DNA of 32,381 nt, from positions 1 to 32,381 of the forward strand of contig JAJDBW010000015.1 in the NCBI GenBank assembly GCA_029261155.1, in the 5' to 3' direction. The stretch's first letter is position 1, and each line of letters begins with the position of its first letter. Of this stretch, positions 24,878 to 32,265 are shown in pieces. Under the pieces are notes generated by a model. The model was not told the DNA's origin and did no database searches. It was given only the letters and a program-made list of their open reading frames with translations. The position numbers and the translations under genes are program-made. Origin of the DNA: Nitrospirota bacterium. Lineage in GTDB: Bacteria > Nitrospirota > Nitrospiria > SBBL01 > JAADHI01.

Positions 24878-25285
24878 CTATAAACGTTTGGAAAATTCAG
24901 CGGGTGTGACGATTGGATATCGATCAGATAGGCTTAACAAATCCTTATCCCCAGTCACCAAAACCTCTGCGTTCGATTCGATCAATGCAGCGAGGATAGG
25001 GACATCGTCTTGATCTCGTAATTCCTCGAATTCCTGCATGGACGGATCGACGATGAGGCCCTTGAACTTCAGGAGCAGGATAAAGCGATCTATTCTATTT
25101 TCCGACCACTTCAATCTTTTCAAAATTTTCGGATACATCAAGGTACGCCTGATTTCTTCGAGTATCGCATCCGATATAACGATATCGAACCGAGCTTCGC
25201 GCCAGGCTTGTACGATCCGGCCGGGAACACTTTTTGGCAGGATGAGGCCCGACAGGATGACGTTGGAATCCAGGACGGCCTTCAC
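24878..25285 (-). CDS. PIN-domain toxin (VapC-like, PIN_3 type)
   Basis: This 135 aa toxin has the PIN nuclease acidic residues: D6 in AVLDSNVI, E43/E44 in ILEEIRR, D94 in QDDVPILAA and D113 in VTGDKDLL. PIN domains of this group usually cleave RNA. The GTG start overlaps the antitoxin stop by four bases (GTGA), so expression is translationally coupled. It lies immediately downstream of the antitoxin gene, forming a two-gene operon with a mapped promoter. It is intact and likely functions in plasmid maintenance. Confidence 0.88.
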   Translation of the reverse strand: MKAVLDSNVILSGLILPKSVPGRIVQAWREARFDIVISDAILEEIRRTLMYPKILKRLKWSENRIDRFILLLKFKGLIVDPSMQEFEELRDQDDVPILAALIESNAEVLVTGDKDLLSLSDRYPIVTPAEFSKRL

Positions 25286-25560
25286 TTTCTACGGTGCTTC
25301 GTTGCGGCGCGCTTGGCTTGTTTCAATAGACCGTCCACCGCTTCGATGGATTCCCCTTTAAAGGCGGCCTGAAGATCGGCAACGGCATTCTCGAACTCGG
25401 TCTCGAATAAACGGATTTTATTAAAAAGCGCCATGTCGACGATCGCGGCAACGGGTTTCCCTGAGCGCGTCACCACAACGCTGTCATGACGCAGCTGAAC
25501 TTCGTTAATCAATTCTCCAAAATTCTGCCGTACTTTCATAGCCGAAGCTTCTTTAATCAT
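25282..25560 (-). CDS. Phd/YefM-type antitoxin
   Basis: This 92 aa protein is read from ATG 25560 with GGAGG at good spacing. The N-terminal 55 residues match the Phd/YefM DNA-binding fold: KVRQNFGELINEVQ, then VVVTRSGKPVAAIVDM. The C-terminal part is helical and Lys-rich, the usual toxin-neutralising segment. It would bind the PIN toxin and repress its own promoter through the adjoining palindrome. Confidence 0.88.
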   Translation of the reverse strand: MIKEASAMKVRQNFGELINEVQLRHDSVVVTRSGKPVAAIVDMALFNKIRLFETEFENAVADLQAAFKGESIEAVDGLLKQAKRAATKHRRK

Positions 25561-25571
25561 ATCAACCTCCA

Positions 25572-25595
25572 TGATTCATATAATTGATATAATCA
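25572..25595. promoter_or_regulatory. Palindromic operator of the PIN toxin-antitoxin operon
   Basis: A 24 bp imperfect palindrome has outer arms TGATT/ATCA and inner arms ATAT/ATAT around AATTG. It sits between the -10 box and the antitoxin start, the usual place for autorepression by Phd-type antitoxins. Confidence 0.7.
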
Positions 25596-25623
25596 TAATA
25601 TCATGAGTTGGGAAAGGGGTCAA
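25595..25623 (-). promoter_or_regulatory. Promoter of the PIN toxin-antitoxin operon
   Basis: On the minus strand -35 TTGACC (25618-25623) and -10 TATTAT (25595-25600) are separated by exactly 17 bases, a near-consensus sigma-70 promoter. The -10 abuts the palindromic operator. Confidence 0.75.
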
Positions 25624-25637
25624 TGGGATATTGTGCT

Positions 25638-25859
25638 TTACCGATTTCTGCAGACGCGGCATATCTTTTTCCTCAATGATTGAATCTTTCCTTTCACCCG
25701 GTCCAGATATTTCGGGGAAACGCCTTTTAAGTCCTTTTGGAATTCTTTATTTAGGATGGCCTCAAGTACCAGACGATCTTCGACGCTTAACGAGGCGGCG
25801 GCCACTTCTGTAGGAAGCGCCGGGATACCTTTTGGTTGTCTTACATGTTTATTATCCAT
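25638..25859 (-). CDS. Small hypothetical protein
   Basis: This 73 aa basic protein has an ordered middle region SVEDRLVLEAILNKEF and a Lys/Arg-rich helical C-terminus ending CRVCRNR. The ribosome site is a moderate AGGATAGAG before the ATG. No family is recognised. It lies between the zinc-ribbon gene and the toxin-antitoxin promoter. Confidence 0.55.
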   Translation of the reverse strand: MDNKHVRQPKGIPALPTEVAAASLSVEDRLVLEAILNKEFQKDLKGVSPKYLDRVKGKIQSLRKKICRVCRNR

Positions 25860-25898
25860 CTCTATCCTTATGTTTGACGATGAGGTTTTACCCTGTGC

Positions 25899-26081
25899 TC
25901 AGGGTTTCGATATTTTTTCTTCGTCGACTGGCGGAAAGAGCACCGTGGCGCAATGGTGGCATTTGCGGGCGATGACTTCCCATTCTTCCGTCGAAAGCAG
26001 GTCTAGCATTCTTTCTTCATGCATAAGCCCACCGCATTTCGGGCAGTCAAAGATCAGGGTGGTTTCCGCGATTGGGTACAC
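25899..26081 (-). CDS. Small zinc-ribbon protein
   Basis: This 60 aa protein is read from GTG 26081, which has GAGG five bases upstream. Two CxxC pairs (CPKC at 13-16 and CHHC at 41-44) and the sequence between them make a zinc ribbon. It is located directly after the ribonucleotide reductase gene on the same strand, beyond a long hairpin. It may be a nucleic-acid or protein-binding adaptor. Confidence 0.65.
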   Translation of the reverse strand: MYPIAETTLIFDCPKCGGLMHEERMLDLLSTEEWEVIARKCHHCATVLFPPVDEEKISKP

Positions 26082-26093
26082 GATGACCTCTAA

Positions 26094-26122
26094 AGAGAGA
26101 GGCGGCGAGGCCGCCTCTCTCT
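26094..26122 (-). terminator. Perfect 13 bp hairpin between ribonucleotide reductase and zinc-ribbon genes
   Basis: A perfect inverted repeat has AGAGAGAGGCGGC paired with its complement around a 3-base loop. It follows the reductase stop codon by 11 bases. The downstream U-tract is short (TTTA), so it could be a weak terminator or an RNA-stabilising 3' structure rather than a strong terminator. Confidence 0.6.
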
Positions 26123-26133
26123 AAGGTTTTAAA

Positions 26134-28353
26134 TTAACACCGGCTCCAAGAACAACGCGTGCAGCTAAGACAACCCTCTTGCATCCGCACCGGGGAGAAG
26201 CTGCACTCAGGACAGGGTAGATCCATTGCCGTATTGCCTTTGAGGAGGGACATGACGGCAGCCAAACTTTTAATCAGTGCGTACACATCCGTGCTCATGT
26301 CGCCGAATTGGGCATTGGACTTGAGCATCTGCTCCATGTTCTTTTCGATCGGTTTTCCGTCTACGAGGGAATCGCTGACCAGCCGGCAGATTAAATCCAG
26401 GCTTTCCCTGTTTTTAATGTGCGGCGAAGGAGACAAAAACAATTGGTGGAATCGGCCTTCCCGTTTCAATATTTCTAAAAACTGGGACATGCCCGTCTCC
26501 CCCATCTGGAAGGCGACATGGACATAGGAGCTGCCTTGGCGCGTTTTGACCTTCACCCGGAGTTCAGGGGTCAATTCCAAGGACGTATTCGGGCCGGAAC
26601 CATTTTGCTTATGATCTTCAGTGCCCACATTTAAGACCTGATGGTCTCTGGACCCGTCCCGGTAGACCGTAATCCCTTTGCATTCCAGGGTGTAGGCCAT
26701 GAGGTAGGCGCTTCTAATGTCCTCCACGGTTGACGAGGGGGGAAGGTTGATGGTTTTGGAAACGGCGGAATCGGAGTATTCCTGAAAGGCCGCCTGCATG
26801 ATCACATGCCATTCCGCTTGAATGTCGTGAGAAGTGACAAAGACCTTCTGCCAGCGTTCCGGGACCTGTTCGAGACCTTCTACGGATCCCTTGTTCTCAA
26901 TCACGCGATCCAGCAGATCTTCAGTGTAGAAACCCTCCCGCTTTGCGATCTCGATAAAATGGTCGAGCACATAAGGCAGGTGTTCGCCATCCATCACATT
27001 TTTGTACCAGACGAGGGAGAATTCGGGCTCGCATCCTCCGGAGGTGTCCGCAATCATAGAGATTGTCCCCGTGGGTGCGATGGTGGTCACATATGAGTTT
27101 CGAAGCCTTTGATTCCGAGCCTCGTGCAAAGACCCGGGCCAGTTGGGATAAACGCCTCTTTCCTCCGCAAGACGGGCGGATGCCTCATCCCCTATCCGTT
27201 TAATAAAGGCCATGACTTCCTTGGCCGTCTTGACCCCTTCATCGGAATTGTAAGGAACCTCCAACTTGAAGAGCATTCGGGCAAATCCCATCACCCCAAG
27301 CCCTATTTTGCGGTTGGCCTTTGTGATTTTCTCTATCTCGGCAATCGGATAGCGGTTCATGTCGATGACGTTATCGAGAAAGCACACAGCGGTACGCACG
27401 GTGTCTTCGAGCAGGGCCCAGTCGATTTGGTATTTTCCGCCCTCTTTTTTAAGATGGCGGTCCAAAACGATGCTCCCAAGGTTACAGCTTTCGTAGGGAA
27501 GCAGGGGCTGCTCTCCGCAGGGATTGGTTGCTTCGATCCCTGCCACATGCGGAGTCGGATTCGTCCGGTTGGCCGCGTCGATAAAGAAGAGCCCCGGTTC
27601 GCCGGTGCGCCAAGCCTGCTCCGCGATTTGATCCATGACTTCCTTCGCTGGCAGACGACGGACCACCTCTCCGGTCCGGGGAGAGATCAAGTCGTAGTCC
27701 GCTCCGTGATGATAGGCCTCCATAAAGGCGTCGGTGATGGCCACGGAGATATTGAAGTTGGTGATTTCATTTGTATCGGACTTACACGAAATAAAGTCGA
27801 GAATATCGGGATGATCCACGCGCAGAATTCCCATATTGGCGCCCCGGCGTGTTCCCCCCTGTTTGACGGCTTCGGTCGCATGGTTAAAGACCTTCATAAA
27901 AGAGATCGGGCCCGAGGCCACGCCTCCTGTGGTCTTCACCCGGTCGTCCTTCGGTCGAATCTGGGAGAAGGAAAATCCGGTCCCGCCCCCCGTTTTGTGA
28001 ATAACGGCTGCTTGTTTAAGGGTTTCGAAAATGCCCTCCATGGAATCGGGCACAGGTAGGACAAAACAGGCCGAGAGTTGTTGAAGGTCACGGCCGGCGT
28101 TCATCAAGGTGGGTGAATTGGGTAAAAAGCGGAGCGAGGTCATCAGCCGATAAAAGCGGTCTTCGACTTTGGCGACGTCCACCTGGGAGTCGTATAACAC
28201 TTCGGCCTGCGCGATATTTTTCGCAACCCGGCGAAAGAGGTCCTCCGGGACTTCAAGCACGTCGCCTTGATCGTCTTTGACCAGGTAGCGTTTCTCCAAG
28301 ACCTTAAGGGCGTTATCCGTAAGTTTTAAAATTGGTTTTTTTGTTTTATTCAA
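26134..28353 (-). CDS. nrdJ: Adenosylcobalamin-dependent (class II) ribonucleoside-diphosphate reductase
   Basis: This 739 aa enzyme converts ribonucleotides to deoxyribonucleotides using coenzyme B12. The active-site residues are present: C96 (SACFVLPV) and C290 would form the redox pair, and N277, C279 and E281 lie in NPCGEQPLLPYESCNLGS, with C279 as the thiyl-radical residue. The C-terminus has a cysteine cluster (CPEC, then CLSCTRCSWSRC) that transfers reducing equivalents. It has the single-subunit architecture of class II enzymes and needs no oxygen. The start is TTG, nine bases after AGGAG. No cobalamin riboswitch is visible in the upstream region. It would supply dNTPs to the element or host. 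Confidence 0.93.
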   Translation of the reverse strand: MNKTKKPILKLTDNALKVLEKRYLVKDDQGDVLEVPEDLFRRVAKNIAQAEVLYDSQVDVAKVEDRFYRLMTSLRFLPNSPTLMNAGRDLQQLSACFVLPVPDSMEGIFETLKQAAVIHKTGGGTGFSFSQIRPKDDRVKTTGGVASGPISFMKVFNHATEAVKQGGTRRGANMGILRVDHPDILDFISCKSDTNEITNFNISVAITDAFMEAYHHGADYDLISPRTGEVVRRLPAKEVMDQIAEQAWRTGEPGLFFIDAANRTNPTPHVAGIEATNPCGEQPLLPYESCNLGSIVLDRHLKKEGGKYQIDWALLEDTVRTAVCFLDNVIDMNRYPIAEIEKITKANRKIGLGVMGFARMLFKLEVPYNSDEGVKTAKEVMAFIKRIGDEASARLAEERGVYPNWPGSLHEARNQRLRNSYVTTIAPTGTISMIADTSGGCEPEFSLVWYKNVMDGEHLPYVLDHFIEIAKREGFYTEDLLDRVIENKGSVEGLEQVPERWQKVFVTSHDIQAEWHVIMQAAFQEYSDSAVSKTINLPPSSTVEDIRSAYLMAYTLECKGITVYRDGSRDHQVLNVGTEDHKQNGSGPNTSLELTPELRVKVKTRQGSSYVHVAFQMGETGMSQFLEILKREGRFHQLFLSPSPHIKNRESLDLICRLVSDSLVDGKPIEKNMEQMLKSNAQFGDMSTDVYALIKSLAAVMSLLKGNTAMDLPCPECSFSPVRMQEGCLSCTRCSWSRC

Positions 28354-28782
28354 TGAATTTTTCTCCTAACAAAATAAACGTTGAAGATCTGTTTTCTTGT
28401 TTCTTCAATGGAAGATGGAATATCTCTTCAGCAAGCGCCATGCCGCTGAGTAGGCCTTCTAAAAGCGGCGCTTTCAATCAAGCTGTAACAAATCCGAACA
28501 GGACTGATACAAAAGCGCACACATTAAAGCCTTGGGGCAAAAGAACAGGAAAAAGTCATCCTGACCTTTAACCCTATTGTTGTTTATTTTTTTGTGAATT
28601 TTGTAGTCTTGATGTAGACGCCTATCCGATGATTCAGGAAAGGGCAAAGGCGGGGGTCATATTCCTGTAGCAAGGATTTTTAATTAGGGTAATACCAAAA
28701 TTACAAAATGGGAATCGAAATTTTACATTGATACTAAGGCGTCACAAACGACCTCTATTTTTGGAATGGAAAATCAAATTTT
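28354..28782. other. Non-coding gap upstream of nrdJ
   Basis: This 429 base stretch separates nrdJ from the membrane-protein gene. I see no convincing gene, riboswitch consensus or tandem repeat. A 6 bp inverted repeat (GCCGCT at 28442-28447 with AGCGGC at 28464-28469) may form a hairpin in the nrdJ leader. A plus-strand open frame of 28 codons ending at about 28670 (tail DVDAYPMIQERAKAGVIFL) has a protein-like composition but no start codon. The region is AT-rich towards the membrane gene. The nrdJ promoter must lie here or in the last 100 bases. Confidence 0.5.
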
Positions 28783-29160
28783 CTATTCTATATTCCGTCT
28801 TAAGACAAAATAATCTCCAATAATATAAAATGTTAAGTAATAAATAATACTTATGACGAGTGCCCCTTTGTAGACAGTTAATGTCGGATTATATCCCTTG
28901 ATGAAATATGATAAGTAAGAATTTCCTATGAGTGTCGCGCTAAAGGGGATTATACCTATTCTAAAATAACGGCGCAGTCCTAAACGCAGGCTATTTAAGA
29001 TAGTCGCAATAACGGCTGCCATTAATATCCAACTCCTCGCAATCATTTCCGTGACCTTTGAATCAGTCAATAAAATTATGGCGTAAGTGATGATAAAAAA
29101 AACCCAACAATAGAAATAGAATCGAACAATTTGTTTACTTACCTCGGCACTATTATTCAT
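28783..29160 (-). CDS. Small integral membrane protein, AT-rich gene
   Basis: This 125 aa protein is read from ATG 29160, which has AGG six bases upstream; a longer frame to 29310 is less likely. Four hydrophobic segments are predicted at about 12-31, 41-57, 69-85 and 96-116, with basic loops (RLGLRRYFR). No family is recognised. It is clearly more AT-rich than its neighbours, suggesting separate acquisition. It follows the RES toxin gene with a 112 base gap. It may be a bacteriocin-immunity or transport-type protein, but nothing decides this. Confidence 0.65.
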   Translation of the reverse strand: MNNSAEVSKQIVRFYFYCWVFFIITYAIILLTDSKVTEMIARSWILMAAVIATILNSLRLGLRRYFRIGIIPFSATLIGNSYLSYFIKGYNPTLTVYKGALVISIIYYLTFYIIGDYFVLRRNIE

Positions 29161-29272
29161 AGGCAACCTATCCGATACATTTATTCTCCAACAAAAAGTT
29201 AACTGATGTCTAACTATTAAATACGCATTAGCACATTGGGATTGTCGAAATGCCCTAGAATATTCACAACGT

Positions 29273-29749
29273 TTAATTCTTTTTAGACGGCTTGTGAAGC
29301 CGCTCATCATATATGAAGTTTTCGACCTCGAGGATTCTGACCGACTTCATATCGGGGTGGCTTGGATTGATCAGGATATTAAACTCATGCATCACAACTG
29401 CAGAAGGAACGCGCAGGAGTAGGCTTTCCATGCTGGATACCCAGTTTGTGCCGATTTCTCCCAAAGAGAAGGGAGCAGGACTATGGCGCCAATCGCCCGG
29501 AAGCTTAGCCGAATCGATTTGTTTCGGAACAATCGATTTTGGAATTCCGATCGATGAGATTTTAATTTCCGGCGGGATGTTCGCTAGGGACACATGGACC
29601 AAGTATTCCATCGCCGCAAGCGACCTGCTCTCCGAGGTGTATATGACTGCCGTTTCCTTCGTGTTCCATCGCCCTCCTGTCAGCCTAGCCCCCCTACCGG
29701 ACAGATCGCGTGCATGTTTTGCCAGGGAGATCCGATAGACCTGCCTCAT
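29273..29749 (-). CDS. RES-domain toxin, NAD+-targeting family
   Basis: This 158 aa protein has the RES hallmark residues: RLTGGRWN at 22-29, IYTSESRSLAAMEYLVH at 36-52 and NILINPSHPD near 124-133. Toxins of this family break down cellular NAD+ by phosphorolysis or ADP-ribosylate targets. The ATG overlaps the antitoxin stop by four bases (ATGA). The partner upstream is a DUF2384 antitoxin, the usual pairing. The reading frame is complete. Confidence 0.9.
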   Translation of the reverse strand: MRQVYRISLAKHARDLSGRGARLTGGRWNTKETAVIYTSESRSLAAMEYLVHVSLANIPPEIKISSIGIPKSIVPKQIDSAKLPGDWRHSPAPFSLGEIGTNWVSSMESLLLRVPSAVVMHEFNILINPSHPDMKSVRILEVENFIYDERLHKPSKKN

Positions 29750-30192
29750 GCATAGACGCCGTATTCGATTCGGCCGAGCTCATCCATGACCATTTGGGTG
29801 CCGGTTTTAAGATTGACCAGATCGCAGGGCACCTCTCCTCCTAATGCCTTACTTGGCGTATTAAACCAGCTCATAAATTTCTCAAGTGAACCGAAAACCT
29901 CAATCCCTTTCCCCACTAAAAACACCAACTGAATGATATGTTCGGATATGCTCGGGCTGAACTTCTGGCGACTGGAGTATCGCTGAATCGTGCGCAGGGT
30001 AATCGGCAGCAGATCCGCGAATTGATCCGGCGAATAGTTTAAAAATCGGACAAATTTCATGAGCGAGGCTTTGGTGATGCCTTCCTTGCTCATTTCGATG
30101 ACATCCATATTGGATTTTAATTGCTTATGGAAGATCTTTGCGAAGATCTCATCCGTTTGGGTGTCGTGCTGTGATATTGTAAGGGTTGCCAT
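29746..30192 (-). CDS. DUF2384 / ParS-MbcA-type antitoxin
   Basis: This 148 aa protein is read from ATG 30192, which has GAGG five bases upstream. The N-terminal half is an Xre-like DNA-binding region (TKASLMKFVRFLNYSPDQFA, then LRTIQRYSSRQ) and the C-terminal half is the DUF2384 domain (GIEVFGSLEKFMSWFNTPSKAL, then LGRIEYGV). It neutralises the RES toxin and represses the operon through the palindrome upstream. The gene pair is preceded by a near-consensus promoter. Confidence 0.9.
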   Translation of the reverse strand: MATLTISQHDTQTDEIFAKIFHKQLKSNMDVIEMSKEGITKASLMKFVRFLNYSPDQFADLLPITLRTIQRYSSRQKFSPSISEHIIQLVFLVGKGIEVFGSLEKFMSWFNTPSKALGGEVPCDLVNLKTGTQMVMDELGRIEYGVYA

Positions 30193-30219
30193 GTTCACCT
30201 CTCTGTTCTATATGTGACC

Positions 30220-30235
30220 TACGACATATGTCGTA
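30220..30235. promoter_or_regulatory. Perfect 16 bp palindromic operator of the RES/DUF2384 operon
   Basis: TACGACATATGTCGTA is a perfect palindrome just downstream of the -10 box. Related half-sites (ATGTGAC, ATGTCAC and ATGTCAA) flank it in the next 45 bases, so several antitoxin dimers could bind side by side. Confidence 0.85.
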
Positions 30236-30264
30236 ATAATATCGAAATATGTCACTTATGTCAA
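30236..30264 (-). promoter_or_regulatory. Promoter of the RES/DUF2384 operon
   Basis: On the minus strand -35 TTGACA (30259-30264, consensus) and -10 TATTAT (30236-30241) are 17 bases apart. This is the strongest promoter match found in the window and abuts the palindromic operator. Confidence 0.85.
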
Positions 30265-30347
30265 GTTAGGGGCACTAGATCTGAAAACCCAAGGCGGGCG
30301 ATTAAAGGTCCTTCTAGCTGACGCGTCGTCCTCTTCGACACCGCGAA

Positions 30348-30686
30348 TTAGGCGGCAATGATCTTAATTTTTAGATCATGGTGTAGCTTTTCTGCATACC
30401 CTGCAAGCCGATCCAAAGTAAAATGCGTAATCTTACCGCGTAAAATATCGCTAACCCGTGATTCATCTACGCCAATCTGGATAGCGAGATCCTTTTGAAG
30501 CAGCTTATGCTCTCTGCGGTATTTGGCGATCAGCTGACAAAGTTGGTACTTGGCCCGATCGACTTCCGAGGCATCCGCTGGTAAAGCGATATTGCCGCCC
30601 GAGTAGTTTGGATCGGATAGCTTGTCGCGAACCCTTTTTAAGCTTTTGGCCTCAGGAAATTTTGCCTGAGATTGTCGTTTTTTCAT
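30348..30686 (-). CDS. HigA2-like XRE-family antitoxin
   Basis: This 112 aa protein has an Xre helix-turn-helix in its second half (LLQKDLAIQIGVDESRVSDI at about 74-93), typical of HigA-like antitoxins that follow the toxin. The basic N-terminal 35 residues are probably flexible. GGAGG lies close to the ATG and the toxin stop is only three bases upstream. It probably represses its own promoter and neutralises the protein encoded by 30690-30980. Confidence 0.82.
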   Translation of the reverse strand: MKKRQSQAKFPEAKSLKRVRDKLSDPNYSGGNIALPADASEVDRAKYQLCQLIAKYRREHKLLQKDLAIQIGVDESRVSDILRGKITHFTLDRLAGYAEKLHHDLKIKIIAA

Positions 30687-30689
30687 TAT

Positions 30690-30980
30690 TTACCTCCGAA
30701 AGCAATTAATGATTCCGATGAATAAGCACTGAGCTCGCATACACCAGACCAAGCGATACAGCTTTCCCTCATGTTCGAGCTGATCCAGCATGAAGTACTC
30801 CCAGTCACCCTCAGATTCTTCAGGTAAAAACTCTCTACCGTCCAAATATCCGACTAATTCCAAGATTAGGGCATAATCGATATCCGAATGTTTTTTCTCA
30901 AAGTGCGGGTCAATGACCACCTCATTAATGTCTCGACCATTTATATTGATGTTGACTGCGTAACTGCGGCGTTCGTTCAT
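30690..30980 (-). CDS. Putative HigB/RelE-like toxin
   Basis: This 96 aa protein is read from ATG 30980, which has GGAG six bases upstream. It has an alternating charged and hydrophobic pattern and ends in a strand-rich segment (LYRLVWCMRAQCLFIGIINCFRR), which fits a small ribonuclease-type toxin fold. Order (toxin first, Xre antitoxin second) and a palindromic operator fit HigBA-type modules. No catalytic residues can be assigned with confidence. Confidence 0.6.
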   Translation of the reverse strand: MNERRSYAVNININGRDINEVVIDPHFEKKHSDIDYALILELVGYLDGREFLPEESEGDWEYFMLDQLEHEGKLYRLVWCMRAQCLFIGIINCFRR

Positions 30981-30990
30981 CTTATCTCCT

Positions 30991-31020
30991 AGAATAGGTG
31001 ATCTTGCTATATTTAGCAAG
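30991..31020 (-). promoter_or_regulatory. Promoter and operator of the HigBA-like module
   Basis: CTTGCTATATTTAGCAAG at 31003-31020 is an 18 bp palindrome with 7 bp arms. On the minus strand a -35-like TTGCTA (31014-31019) is 17 bases from TATTCT (30991-30996), so the operator overlaps the -35 element. It suits autorepression. Confidence 0.65.
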
Positions 31021-31100
31021 TACATTCAGGTTTCGGCCGAAGGCAGAGAAGGAAGTCGTCTTGACCTTCCTCCCCTCTTTTGCCTCCGGTCCGATGAATC

Positions 31101-31517
31101 TTAAGCCGCGGCCTTGAGTTGAACCCCTGCCGGCGCTGCAAATCGGTACTGTACATAACGAATCACCTCGCGTCGCACAGAAGCACAGGTATCGGCACGA
31201 TCAAAATCGATCCGGGTCACCACAAGGATGACGATGGCATCGAGGATCTCTTGTATTGAACCGCGAAGCAAAGCGATCTCCCGCACCCAGGTCTCCATCG
31301 CTTCAAGAAAGGCCTGATTCGTCTCCCCGTTCACCAGGTAGATGAAGTACGAGATTCGATGGGCTTCCGGATAACGCAGACCGTATTTCCGCACGAAGAA
31401 ATGTGCCTGGCTACCTTGCAACTGAGATGGGTTTTTCCTTGCTCGGTTAAAGCGGTTGATCAGATTGTGAATGGCCGCCGTTCCTTGAGTGGATTGAATT
31501 GTATTTATTGTATGCAT
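31101..31517 (-). CDS. Hypothetical protein
   Basis: This 138 aa protein, mostly helical with a hydrophobic central stretch (ILDAIVILVVTRIDF at about 87-101), has no recognised family. The basic N-terminal half ends in HFFVRKYGLRYPEAHR. A single transmembrane helix is possible but not strong. AGGAG precedes the ATG with a longer than usual spacing (eight bases). It is followed by the HigBA-like module and preceded by a small ORF on the same strand. Confidence 0.6.
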   Translation of the reverse strand: MHTINTIQSTQGTAAIHNLINRFNRARKNPSQLQGSQAHFFVRKYGLRYPEAHRISYFIYLVNGETNQAFLEAMETWVREIALLRGSIQEILDAIVILVVTRIDFDRADTCASVRREVIRYVQYRFAAPAGVQLKAAA

Positions 31518-31576
31518 TGTGTGTCTCCTTTGAAGTGGGTTGATTGAAAAGATGGGTGTTCAATGCGGCGAAGAGC

Positions 31577-31741
31577 TCAGAAGGACCAGACGCGCGCGCC
31601 ATCGGATGCAACACTGAAGTTATAGATCCGATCCGCCTCCGACTGCCCTTTCTGATAACGTAGCGGACTCATGTCGCGTCCCTGGGGTCCTCTGCCTTGA
31701 TTGTGGTGTAAAAACTTCCCGCCTAGATTCCGTGTTTTCAT
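31577..31741 (-). CDS. Small basic protein
   Basis: This 54 aa ORF starts at ATG 31741 with a very strong GGAGGAG ribosome site. The product is Arg-, Gly- and Gln-rich in its first 40 residues and ends VWSF. The strong site and its place directly after an intrinsic terminator support translation. No family is recognised. Confidence 0.55.
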   Translation of the reverse strand: MKTRNLGGKFLHHNQGRGPQGRDMSPLRYQKGQSEADRIYNFSVASDGARVWSF

Positions 31742-31778
31742 CTTTTACTCCTCCTTGTCAGTTGAATTTCCTATTGAC

Positions 31779-31842
31779 AAAAAGGCCCCCACTCAGTAGA
31801 CTCATTCTTGTCTTACTAAGAATGTCTCTGAGTTTGGGGGCC
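31779..31842 (-). terminator. Long intrinsic terminator or attenuator before the small basic protein gene
   Basis: On the minus strand GGCCCCC pairs with GGGGGCC and the next ACTCAG pairs with CTGAGT, with an inner AAGAATG/CATTCTT stem, making an unusually long hairpin. Five U residues follow. The small gene starts about 38 bases beyond. Confidence 0.85.
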
Positions 31843-31863
31843 TTCTCGAATTAAAGGGATCAA

Positions 31864-32184
31864 TCAGTTACAGCTGGTTGATCCTTTTTTTGTCTGAAGC
31901 ACACTTACTGACCTTCTAGACCCGGTTTCTCCTTCCAGATCGATCACATCGTTCTCCTGCAAAAACCCAGTCCAAACGCTAAAGACCTTCAGGCTTCCGA
32001 AGAAGAGCAAGCCTGTGACAAAGATCAAGAACAAGGTTACGAGCAGGTTGTTCATCGATCCGAAGGTCTGTTGGGTAATGGTGCCAATGCCGACGACCAT
32101 GAAACAGCCAGTGGCCAGGGCAAAAGCCAGGGTGGTTACGATCAGGATTAACGAAGTGGCAATATCGTTTGTTCTTTCTATCAT
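31864..32184 (-). CDS. Small membrane protein with two transmembrane helices
   Basis: This 106 aa protein has two hydrophobic segments (about 10-34 and 45-68), the second followed by a polar, acidic C-terminal tail (ENDVIDLEGETGSRR). GGAGG sits five bases before the ATG. There is no recognised family. It may be an inner-membrane accessory or entry-exclusion-type protein, but nothing in the sequence decides this. Confidence 0.6.
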   Translation of the reverse strand: MIERTNDIATSLILIVTTLAFALATGCFMVVGIGTITQQTFGSMNNLLVTLFLIFVTGLLFFGSLKVFSVWTGFLQENDVIDLEGETGSRRSVSVLQTKKGSTSCN

Positions 32185-32203
32185 TGATTCCTCCTTGGTT
32201 GGG

Positions 32204-32236
32204 TTATCTTTCCTTCTTTCCTTCTTTCTTTCCTTC
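32204..32236. repeat. Polypyrimidine/polypurine tract
   Basis: Repeated CTTTCCTT and TTCTTTCC units on the plus strand (purine-rich on the minus strand) lie upstream of the membrane-protein gene. The tract may influence DNA structure or slippage; no function is assigned. Confidence 0.6.
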
Positions 32237-32265
32237 CGATGGTGCGCGTAGATCTGTCTTCAGTC

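Noticed and set aside
27109-28059. Long plus-strand frame of 316 aa inside nrdJ
   Set aside because: It is antisense to an intact reductase with its catalytic motifs, so it is a shadow.
28354-28782. Cobalamin riboswitch upstream of nrdJ
   Set aside because: I looked for the conserved B12-box and found none; this does not exclude a divergent element.
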